Part shown: in pieces, positions 8,375-15,264 of the stretch
Layout: the number at the start of each line of letters is the position of its first letter
Position numbering within the stretch: the stretch's first letter is position 1
Origin: Agromyces humatus
GTDB taxonomy: Bacteria > Actinomycetota > Actinomycetes > Actinomycetales > Microbacteriaceae
DNA: 64,000 bases
Reading direction: 5' to 3'
NCBI RefSeq assembly: GCF_021228295.1
Contig: NZ_JAJQPD010000003.1
Coordinates: forward strand, 186,001-250,000
Program-made: the position numbers and the translations under genes
Notes under the pieces: generated by a model
The model's database searches: none
The model's input: the letters and a program-made list of their open reading frames with translations, nothing else
What the model was told of the DNA's origin: nothing

Positions 8375-9376
8375 CTATTTCGTGCTGAACGCCGCGTCGA
8401 AGGCCGCGTCGGGCGCGTCGAACGCGAGCCGCCGCACGAACTCGAGCGCCTCGGGCGCGCCGATGAGCCGATCCATGCCGGCGTCCTCCCACTCGACCGA
8501 GATGGGCCCGCGGTAGTCGATCGTGTTGAGCACGCGGAACGCGTCCTCCCAAGGCACGTCGCCGTGACCCGTCGAGATGAAGTCCCACCCGCGTCGCGGG
8601 TCGGCCCACGCGAGGTGCGAGCCGAGGCGGCCGTTGCGGCCGTTGCCCATGCGCTTCTTCGTGTCCTTGCAGTCCACGTGGTAGATGCGGTCGCGGAAGT
8701 CCCAGAGGAAGCTGACCGGGTCGAGGTCCTGCCAGACCATGTGGCTCGGGTCCCAGTTGAGGCCGAATGCCGGGCGGTGCCCGATCGCCTCGAGCGTACG
8801 CACGGTGGTCCAGTAGTCGTACGCGATCTCGGAGGGGTGCACCTCGTGCGCGAAGCGCACGCCGACCTCGTCGAACACGTCGAGGATCGGGTTCCAGCGG
8901 TCGGCGAAGTCCTGGTAGCCGGCATCGATCATCTCCTGCGAGACCGGCGGGAACATCGCCACGTACTTCCAGATCGACGAGCCGGTGAAGCCGACGACGG
9001 TGTCGACGCCGAGGCGGGCCGCGAGACGCGCGGTGTGCTTCATCTCTTCGGCGGCGCGCTGGCGCACACCCTCGGGGTCACCGTCGCCCCACACCTTCGT
9101 CGAGAGGATGTCGCGGTGACGGGCGTCGATCGGGTCGTCGCAGACGGCCTGGCCCTTGAGGTGGTTCGAGATCGCGTAGACCTTGAGGCCGTGCCGCTCG
9201 AGCAGCGCGAGCCGGTCGGCGATGTAGTCGTCGTCATCCCACCGCCACGGGTCGAGGTGGTCGCCCCAGCAGGCGATCTCGAGGCCGTCGTAGCCCCAAC
9301 CGGATGCGAGTCGGGCGACCTCCTCGAGGGGCAGGTCGGCCCACTGGCCGGTGAACAACGTGATGGGTCGAGTCAC
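8375..9376 (-). CDS. Sugar phosphate isomerase/epimerase (cytosolic TIM barrel)
   Basis: A 333-residue protein of the xylose isomerase-like family: [33 protein letters not shown] at the start, [12 protein letters not shown] near residue 128, [12 protein letters not shown] near 177 with a ligand Glu, [13 protein letters not shown] near 207, IYHVDCKDT near 232 and [11 protein letters not shown] near 293. These are the usual metal ligands. GTG 9376 has an AAGGAGG site at good distance. It follows the Gfo/Idh/MocA oxidoreductase on the same strand with a 41-base gap. Pairs of such genes act on keto-sugars, glycosides or inositols; the exact sugar is unknown. Confidence 0.88.
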   Translation of the reverse strand: MTRPITLFTGQWADLPLEEVARLASGWGYDGLEIACWGDHLDPWRWDDDDYIADRLALLERHGLKVYAISNHLKGQAVCDDPIDARHRDILSTKVWGDGDPEGVRQRAAEEMKHTARLAARLGVDTVVGFTGSSIWKYVAMFPPVSQEMIDAGYQDFADRWNPILDVFDEVGVRFAHEVHPSEIAYDYWTTVRTLEAIGHRPAFGLNWDPSHMVWQDLDPVSFLWDFRDRIYHVDCKDTKKRMGNGRNGRLGSHLAWADPRRGWDFISTGHGDVPWEDAFRVLNTIDYRGPISVEWEDAGMDRLIGAPEALEFVRRLAFDAPDAAFDAAFSTK

Positions 9377-9417
9377 AGAATCCTCCTTGATGCGGTGCCT
9401 AGGTGACGATACGGGGG

Positions 9418-10581
9418 TCAGGCGATGTCGGTCCAGACGCCGTTGGCGCCGGAGCTCTGCTCGACGGCGCCGAGCACGCGCTGCACCTGGTAGCCATCGG
9501 CGAACGACGGCCGAGGCTGCGTTCCGGTGGCGATGGCTTCGATGAAGTCCTTGGCCTGATGCACGAAGCCGTGCTCATAGCCCAGCATGTGGCCTGCCGG
9601 CCACCAGGACGCGACATACGGGTGCTCGGCCTCGGTGACGATGATCTTGGCGAACCCCTGCCGATCGACGGGGGCGGTGCCGTCGTAGAAGCCGAGCGCG
9701 TTCATGTCTTCCAGGTCGAAGGCGATGGCGCCACGCGAACCCGAGACCTCGATGCGCAGCGCGTTCTTGCGGCCGGTGCTCATACGTGAGGCGACGAACG
9801 ATCCGAGGGCGCCGTCCTCGAAGCGGCCGTTGAACAGGGCGACGTCGTCGACGGTGACGGTCCCGAAGCCCGTTCCGGCGGTGCCCGACAGGCCGCTGCC
9901 CTCGGCGAGCAGCGGGCGCTCCTTGACGACGGTGTCGATGATGCCCGAGACGCCGGTCAGTCGCTGGCCGGTGATGAACTGGGAGAGGTCGATGGCGTGG
10001 GCGCCGATGTCGCCCAGTGCGCCCGATCCGGCGTGTTCCTTCTGCAGACGCCACGCGAGCGGGGCGTTCTCGTCGACGAGCCAGTCCTGCAGGTACTCCG
10101 CGCGAACCTGGCGTACCTCGCCGATCGCACCACCGGTGACGAGTTCGCGGGCGTAGGTCGCCGCGGGAACGCGACGGTAGGTGAAGCCGACCATCGCGTA
10201 GACCCCACGGGCGGCGGCACTCGCGGCCGCGTCGGCCATTGCGGCGGCCTCGTCGACCGTGTTCGCGAGTGGCTTCTCGCACAGCACGTGCTTGCCGGCC
10301 TCGAGGGCGGCGATCGCGATCGCCGCGTGCGAGTCGCCGGGCGTGACGATGTCGATGACGTCGATGTCGTCACGGCGGATCGCTTCGCGCCAGTCGGTCG
10401 AGGTTTCGGCCCAGCCCCACTTGGCTGCGGCGTCTGCGACGGGTCCACCCCTGCGGCCGACGAGCAGTGACATCTCGGGCTGTGCGGGCAGGTCGAAGAA
10501 GCGGGGCGCGACGCGCCATCCCTGCGAGTGCGCGGCACCCATGAATCCGTAGCCGACCATGGCTACCCGCATCGAGGTCAT
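9418..10581 (-). CDS. Gfo/Idh/MocA family oxidoreductase
   Basis: A 387-residue NAD(P)-dependent sugar or cyclitol dehydrogenase. The Rossmann glycine motif lies in [17 protein letters not shown] at the N-terminus, the family hallmark [10 protein letters not shown] follows near residue 100, and [16 protein letters not shown] near 185 carries the catalytic Asp/His pair. Start choice: ATG 10581, with GAGAGAG upstream, rather than a start 51 bases further upstream. It lies downstream of the binding-protein gene behind two hairpins and upstream of the isomerase. Together they suggest oxidation to a 3-keto or inosose intermediate followed by isomerisation or cleavage. Confidence 0.9.
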   Translation of the reverse strand: MTSMRVAMVGYGFMGAAHSQGWRVAPRFFDLPAQPEMSLLVGRRGGPVADAAAKWGWAETSTDWREAIRRDDIDVIDIVTPGDSHAAIAIAALEAGKHVLCEKPLANTVDEAAAMADAAASAAARGVYAMVGFTYRRVPAATYARELVTGGAIGEVRQVRAEYLQDWLVDENAPLAWRLQKEHAGSGALGDIGAHAIDLSQFITGQRLTGVSGIIDTVVKERPLLAEGSGLSGTAGTGFGTVTVDDVALFNGRFEDGALGSFVASRMSTGRKNALRIEVSGSRGAIAFDLEDMNALGFYDGTAPVDRQGFAKIIVTEAEHPYVASWWPAGHMLGYEHGFVHQAKDFIEAIATGTQPRPSFADGYQVQRVLGAVEQSSGANGVWTDIA

Positions 10582-10620
10582 CGTTCTCTCTCTCGTCTGC
10601 CGCGCTGGGCGAGTCGGGGG

Positions 10621-10654
10621 GAACGCCCGCATCGCGACTGCGACGCGGGCGTTC
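10621..10654 (-). terminator. Hairpin between binding-protein gene and oxidoreductase gene
   Basis: GAACGCCCGC (10621-10630) pairs with GCGGGCGTTC (10645-10654); the 14-base loop can itself fold (TCGC/GCGA). It lies in the leader of the oxidoreductase gene and may act as an attenuator or mRNA 3' stabiliser. Confidence 0.55.
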
Positions 10655-10669
10655 CGGGGTTGGTGTGCG

Positions 10670-10696
10670 GGGGTGCCGCCGCCGCGGCGGCACCCC
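10670..10696 (-). terminator. Hairpin directly after the sugar-binding protein gene
   Basis: GGGGTGCCGCC (10670-10680) pairs with GGCGGCACCCC (10686-10696) around GCCGC, only six bases past the stop of the binding-protein gene. Likely a partial terminator that keeps the binding protein more abundant than the downstream enzymes. Confidence 0.65.
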
Positions 10697-10702
10697 GCGC
10701 GA

Positions 10703-11740
10703 TCAGGAGGTGAAGGCGGTCGGCAGGTACTCGTCGACGTTGTCGGCCGTCACCACGGGTGCATAGAGCACGATGCGGGTCGGCACGTCCTGCTCGACGA
10801 GGTCGCCCAGCGACTTGCCCTGAGCCACGAGACGGGCGAGCGCGACGCCGTCGGCACCCTGCGTCGACGGGTAGATGACTGTCGCCTCGAGCACCGAGTC
10901 GCCGGACTTGATGGCGTCCATCGCATTCTTCGAGCCGGCGCCGCCGACCATGAAGAACTCGTCGCGGCCGGCAGAGTCAATCGCCGCGAGCACGCCGACA
11001 CCCTGGTCGTCATCGTGGTTCCACAGCGCGTCGATCTGCGGGGCGGCCGACAGCAGCTGCGATGCCGCGGCCTCGCCGCCCTGCACCGTGAAGTCGGCCG
11101 CGACGCGGTTGCTCACCTCGAGGCCGCAGTCGCCGAGCGCGTCGGAGAAGCCGCGCGAACGGTCCTGCGTGAGCGGCAGCGAGTCGATGCCGGCGATCTC
11201 TGCGACCACAGCGTCGGGGTTGTCGCCGAGCTGCTCGCAGATGTAGGTGCCGGCGCTCACGCCCATGCCGTAGTTGTCGCCGAGCACGGTGACGCGGGCG
11301 GCGAAGGTGCTCGAGAACTCGCGGTCGACGTTGATGACCGGAATGCCAGCCTCCATCGCCTTGATCGCGACCTCGGTGAGGGCTGCGCCGTCGGTCGGCA
11401 GCAGCACGATGGCGTCGAGCTCGTCGTTGATGAACGTCTCGACCTGGCTGATCTGCAGGTTCGCGTCGTTGGTGCCCTCGGCGACGACGAGTTCGACGTC
11501 GTCGTACTTCTCAGCCTCGGCGATGGCCGCGGAGTTGATCGCACCGAGCCAGCCGTGGTCGGCGGCGGGGCCCGACCAGCCGATGCGAACGGTCTCGCCG
11601 GTCTCGGTGTTGTTGGCATTGTTCGTCGGACCGGAGCTGGTGCTGTCGGTGCCGGCAGTACAACCGGTGACGAGCCCGGCGACCGCCAGCATGGCGCCGG
11701 CTGCGGCGAGCATCCGCCCTCGAGTACGCGCTGCGCGCAT
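10703..11740 (-). CDS. Sugar ABC transporter substrate-binding lipoprotein (CUT2 type)
   Basis: A 345-residue lipoprotein: basic N-terminus, hydrophobic segment and lipobox LVTGC with Cys27, then a Ser/Thr/Asn-rich linker and a periplasmic-binding type I domain beginning VRIGWSGPAADHGWLGAIN. INVDREF near residue 135, AGIDSLPLTQDRSRGF near 175 and NHDDDQGVGVLAAI near 235 resemble ribose/xylose-type binding proteins. ATG 11740 has a perfect GGAGGAACC ribosome site. It is transcribed away from the ATPase and permease genes, which are divergent on the plus strand; the three together make a complete CUT2 importer. The ligand is not identifiable. Confidence 0.9.
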   Translation of the reverse strand: MRAARTRGRMLAAAGAMLAVAGLVTGCTAGTDSTSSGPTNNANNTETGETVRIGWSGPAADHGWLGAINSAAIAEAEKYDDVELVVAEGTNDANLQISQVETFINDELDAIVLLPTDGAALTEVAIKAMEAGIPVINVDREFSSTFAARVTVLGDNYGMGVSAGTYICEQLGDNPDAVVAEIAGIDSLPLTQDRSRGFSDALGDCGLEVSNRVAADFTVQGGEAAASQLLSAAPQIDALWNHDDDQGVGVLAAIDSAGRDEFFMVGGAGSKNAMDAIKSGDSVLEATVIYPSTQGADGVALARLVAQGKSLGDLVEQDVPTRIVLYAPVVTADNVDEYLPTAFTS

Positions 11741-12009
11741 GGTTCCTCCAAATATGAGTGATTCGCAGAAGTGCCGGCGGGGGCGTGTGCCCGGCACCTG
11801 CCCGGGGAGGCTGGCCGTGTGTCGTCCTCGCTGACTTCGTCACCGTAACATAAGTGGATCGTTCGTTGTCAACTTAATTCTGTCAATCGTCATAAGTCGG
11901 GATGACGCATCCACAGGTCGACCGCGCCCGCATGGCACGCGCGCGCGTAGCGAAGACGATCGTCCCCGGAGACTGGTAGAGCGGCCGGTGCATCTGTTAT
12001 GTTCATCGC
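11741..12009. promoter_or_regulatory. Divergent promoter region with CATAAGT-type repeats
   Basis: The region between the binding-protein gene and the ATPase gene contains an AT-rich core at about 11841-11900. CATAAGTGG (11849-11857), an inverted relative ACTTAAT (11872-11878) and CATAAGTCG (11891-11899) suggest operators, and on the minus strand two TTGACA boxes could serve the binding-protein operon. CATAAGTCG also occurs at the ROK gene start. On the plus strand TATGTT (11998-12003) lies six bases before ATG 12010, which has no ribosome site, suggesting a leaderless ATPase mRNA. Confidence 0.5.
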
Positions 12010-13530
12010 ATGCTCAAAGGTGATAACACGGCGTCATTACTCTCGATGCGCGGAATCACGAAGGAGTTCGCCGGAGTCAAGGCCCTTCGTGGCGTCGATC
12101 TCGACGTCGTCGCGGGCGAGGTGCATTGCGTGCTCGGCCAGAACGGCGCGGGCAAGTCGACGCTCATCAAGATCCTCGCCGGCGCACACCAGCCCTCGGG
12201 CGGCGAGATCTTCTGGCAGGGCGAACAGCGCGAGATCCCGAATCCGGTTGCGGCGATCGACATGGGCGTTGCCACGATGTACCAGGAACTCGACGTCGTC
12301 GACGGCCTGACCATCGCCGAGAACATCTTCCTCGGCCACGAGCTCGCCACGGGCGGCGTGCTGCATCGCGCCCGCGCGGCCCGCACCACCCGCCAGCTGC
12401 TCGAGCGGCTCGGCCACGGCAACCTCTCGCCCCACCGCGAGGTCGGCACGCTCTCGGCCGCCAACAAGCAGATCGTCAGCATGGCGCGAGCCCTCTCACA
12501 CGACGCGAAGCTCATCATCATGGACGAGCCCAGTGCGGTGCTCGACGCCGAAGAGGTGAAGAACCTCTTCCGCGTCGTCAACGAGCTCACCTCGCAGGGC
12601 ATCGCGATCATCTACATCTCGCACCGGCTCGAAGAGATCCGTCAGATCGGCGACCGCATCACGGTCATCAAAGACGGGGCGAGCATGGCCAGCGGCCTCT
12701 CGGTCGCCGACACCCCGACGCCCGAGCTCATCCGCCTGATGACCGGCCGCAACGTCGAGTTCGTCTTCCCCCCGCGGCGCGAGCTGCCTGCCGACGCCCC
12801 GGTCGTGCTCGACATCGACGGGCTGAGCCTGCGCGGCATCTTCGCCGACGTCTCGTTCGACGTGCGCGCGGGCGAGGTCGTCGGTCTCGCGGGCCTCGTC
12901 GGCTCGGGTCGTTCCGAGATCCTCGAGACGGTCTACGGCGCGCGCCGCGCGTCCTCGGGGCACGTCTCGGTCGACGGCAAGCGGCTCCGCCCCGGGGCCG
13001 TCGACCGTGCGGTCACCTCGGGCATCGGCCTCTCCCCCGAAGAGCGCAAGAGCCAGGGCCTGATCCTCGACGAGCCGATCTTCAAGAACGTCACACTCTC
13101 GAACTTCGCCCGGTACGCACGCGGTCCGCTGCTCAACGAGCGTCGCGAGCGCGCCGTGACCCGCGAGCAGATCGAGGCGCTCGAGTTGCGGCCCGCCGAT
13201 CCCGATCGCCCGGCCGGCACCCTCTCGGGCGGCAACCAGCAGAAGATCATGCTCGCCCGCTGGCTCGTGCACGGCACCCGCGTGCTGCTGCTCGACGAGC
13301 CCACTCGCGGCGTCGACGTCGGCGCACGCGCCGAGATCTACGCTCTCATCCGTCGGCTCGCCGACGCCGGCACCGCGATCGTCGTGGTGTCGAGCGAGAT
13401 CCCCGAGGTGCTCGGCCTCGCCGACCGCGTGCTCGTGATCGGCGACGGCCGCGTCCTCCACTCCACCCCCGCAACCGAGATCGACGAGCACGGCGTGCTC
13501 GACCTCGTCATGAAAGGAACGGCCGCGTGA
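12010..13530 (+). CDS. Sugar ABC transporter ATP-binding protein, duplicated (RbsA-like)
   Basis: A 506-residue protein with two ABC domains, typical of CUT2 importers. Domain 1 has Walker A GQNGAGKS (residues 43-50), LIIMDEPSAVLD as Walker B and an LSAANKQ signature region. Domain 2 has the degenerate GLVGSGRSE P-loop near residue 300, LSGGNQQK as signature and LLLDEPTRGVDVGA as Walker B. It energises sugar uptake with the permease encoded downstream and the binding protein encoded divergently. ATG 12010 lacks a Shine-Dalgarno sequence; a leaderless start or use of an internal ATG at 12046 are both possible. The stop overlaps the permease GTG as GTGA. Confidence 0.95.
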   Translation: MLKGDNTASLLSMRGITKEFAGVKALRGVDLDVVAGEVHCVLGQNGAGKSTLIKILAGAHQPSGGEIFWQGEQREIPNPVAAIDMGVATMYQELDVVDGLTIAENIFLGHELATGGVLHRARAARTTRQLLERLGHGNLSPHREVGTLSAANKQIVSMARALSHDAKLIIMDEPSAVLDAEEVKNLFRVVNELTSQGIAIIYISHRLEEIRQIGDRITVIKDGASMASGLSVADTPTPELIRLMTGRNVEFVFPPRRELPADAPVVLDIDGLSLRGIFADVSFDVRAGEVVGLAGLVGSGRSEILETVYGARRASSGHVSVDGKRLRPGAVDRAVTSGIGLSPEERKSQGLILDEPIFKNVTLSNFARYARGPLLNERRERAVTREQIEALELRPADPDRPAGTLSGGNQQKIMLARWLVHGTRVLLLDEPTRGVDVGARAEIYALIRRLADAGTAIVVVSSEIPEVLGLADRVLVIGDGRVLHSTPATEIDEHGVLDLVMKGTAA

Positions 13531-14579
13531 GCGAGCAGACCCCCACCACCGTCAGCGAGTCGGCGGCGCCGACTCAGGCGGCCCCGCCCGAGAAGAAGTC
13601 GGGCAACGCCATGCAGCGATTGCTGGGCGGCGCCGCCGGGCGCAACCTCGGCCTCGTCATCGCGCTCGCCCTGCTCATCGTCGTCGGGGCCATCACCGCG
13701 GGCGACCGCTTCATGAACGTCGAGAACTTCCTCAACATCATCCGCTTCGCCTCGATCATCGGCGTGATCAGCATCGGCATGACCTTCGTCATCACGGCGG
13801 GCGGCATCGATCTCTCGGTCGGCTCGGTGATGGGCCTCGCCAGCGTCGTCGCCTCGCTGTCGTGGGTGCAGGCCGCGGCCGACCAGACCAGCTGGCTGCT
13901 CATGGTCGCGGTCGCGCTTGCCGTCGGCGGCGCCGCCGGCCTCGTGAACGGCATCGTGATCGCCTACGGCAAGGTCGTGCCGTTCATGGCGACCCTGGCC
14001 ATGCTCGTGGGCGCGCGCGGCCTCGCCGAGCTCCTGTCGAACAAGCAGACGCAGATCGTGTCGCAGCAGGGGTTCCTCGAATTCTTCCGCGGCGACTTCC
14101 TCGGCATCGCGTGGCTCGTCTGGATCTTCGTGATCGCGGCGGTCATCGGGTGGTTCCTACTCGGTCGCACGACGTTCGGCCGCCGAACCGTCGCGATCGG
14201 CGGCAACTTCGAGGCGACGCGCCTCGCCGGCATACGCGTGAAGCGGCACCTCGTCGCGCTGTACGTGCTCGTCGGCGTCAGCGCCGGCATCGCCGCGGTC
14301 ATGATGCTCGGCCGCACCACGGCGGGCACCTCGACCCACGGAACGCTCTACGAGCTCGACGCGATCGCCGCCGTCGTCGTCGGCGGCACGCTGCTCGTCG
14401 GCGGACGAGGAACGATCGTCGGAACCGTGCTCGGCGTGCTCATCTTCTCGACGCTCACCAACGTGTTCACGCAGAACAACCTCTCGAACTCGGTCCAGTC
14501 GGTCGTCAAGGGCGTGATCATCGTGGTCGCCGTGCTGCTGCAGCAGCGCTTCGCGAGCCGACCCGGCCGCTCGAGTTAG
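13527..14579 (+). CDS. Sugar ABC transporter permease (RbsC-like)
   Basis: A 350-residue inner-membrane protein with about ten hydrophobic segments after a 35-residue polar N-terminus. FVITAGGIDLSVGSVMGLASV near residue 90 and the late GGTLLVGGRGTIVGTVLGV loop are standard for RbsC/XylH permeases. Start GTG 13527 overlaps the ATPase stop. Together with the ATPase and lipoprotein it forms the importer of this locus. A strong hairpin follows the stop by 14 bases, so this is the end of the transcription unit. Confidence 0.93.
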   Translation: MSEQTPTTVSESAAPTQAAPPEKKSGNAMQRLLGGAAGRNLGLVIALALLIVVGAITAGDRFMNVENFLNIIRFASIIGVISIGMTFVITAGGIDLSVGSVMGLASVVASLSWVQAAADQTSWLLMVAVALAVGGAAGLVNGIVIAYGKVVPFMATLAMLVGARGLAELLSNKQTQIVSQQGFLEFFRGDFLGIAWLVWIFVIAAVIGWFLLGRTTFGRRTVAIGGNFEATRLAGIRVKRHLVALYVLVGVSAGIAAVMMLGRTTAGTSTHGTLYELDAIAAVVVGGTLLVGGRGTIVGTVLGVLIFSTLTNVFTQNNLSNSVQSVVKGVIIVVAVLLQQRFASRPGRSS

Positions 14580-14593
14580 CCCAGCGCCTTCCT

Positions 14594-14633
14594 GACTGCG
14601 CCCCGGCGATCATCCGATCGTCGGGGCGCAGTC
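14594..14633 (+). terminator. Terminator after the sugar permease
   Basis: GACTGCGCCCCG (14594-14605) pairs with CGGGGCGCAGTC (14622-14633); the stem continues through a G-T wobble and CGAT/ATCG to a six-base loop, 17 pairs in all. Confidence 0.85.
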
Positions 14634-15211
14634 GTATTCGCGCCGGTTCCGAACCGGAGCCTGAGTGCTGCCGCGGAACCGGTGACGCGGCACTCGCGCG
14701 CCGATTCGACTCTCTGGTGCTACGCGAGCTCGCGGTAGAGGGGCGGATGCCGCCACCCGGGTTCCACCCGTGCGCCGTTCACCCCCGCGCTGGGGGAGGC
14801 CGACTCACAACTTCGCGAACTAGAATTCTGTGGCTGGTCCTTCTTGGAAGAGGGGTGCCGCAATGTTCTGGGTCGCTCGTTACGGGTGCGGCCCAGAACG
14901 CGGTCACGTCGCACTCCGCGTCCGCAGTTGGGCGCGCTCCCGACCTGGCGCTACTCGCCCGGGACCCACCCATCCCGGCCCTGCGGTAGCGATCGCCGCG
15001 CTCGCGCCAGCGGATCGACCCCGCGACATCCGACGCCCCACGCGCGCCAGCGACACCCGCTCGACCCGCGAAGTCCAACGCACGGACATCCGCTCGCCGC
15101 TCGCAACGCCGTCGGCCCTCTCGGCCTTGCCGACCACTCCCCCACCGTCGCCGCGCTGCTTCTCGATCGTGCGGCGCCGCGCGGGCTGATGGTCGCATTC
15201 CGGACATGCGA
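14634..15211. other. Gene-poor 578-base stretch, no supported gene
   Basis: Open frames exist on both strands (for example 14779-15207 minus and 14863-15189 plus), but their translations are Arg/Pro-rich, resemble no family I know and lack convincing starts. A near-palindrome CGAGCTCG-centred sequence lies at 14718-14737. CTTGGAAGAGGGGTG (14843-14857) is identical to 18046-18060 in the leader of the GSDH-like gene. It may be decayed sequence or hold a small RNA; neither can be shown. Confidence 0.5.
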
Positions 15212-15240
15212 AAGCCCCGGTTCGAATCGAACCGGGGCTT
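15212..15240 (-). terminator. Terminator of the GSDH-like gene
   Basis: AAGCCCCGGTTCGA (15212-15225) and its perfect complement (15227-15240) form a stem with a short loop, followed on the minus strand by CTTTCG. It lies 24 bases past the stop at 15265. The T-loop-like GGTTCGAATC inside is part of the palindrome and not a tRNA. Confidence 0.85.
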
Positions 15241-15264
15241 CCGCGGTAGGCGTTTCGCGACGCG

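Noticed and set aside
12126..14579. Long frame that runs through the ATPase gene into the permease
   Set aside because: Only the part from GTG 13527 is the permease; the upstream part is Arg-rich out-of-frame translation of the ATPase gene.
14779..15207. 142-codon minus-strand frame in the gene-poor region
   Set aside because: Arg/Ala-rich translation without recognisable motif, poor start, and competing frames on the other strand.
15212..15240. T-loop-like GGTTCGAATC suggesting a tRNA
   Set aside because: It is the centre of a perfect hairpin and no acceptor, D or anticodon arms surround it; it is a terminator.
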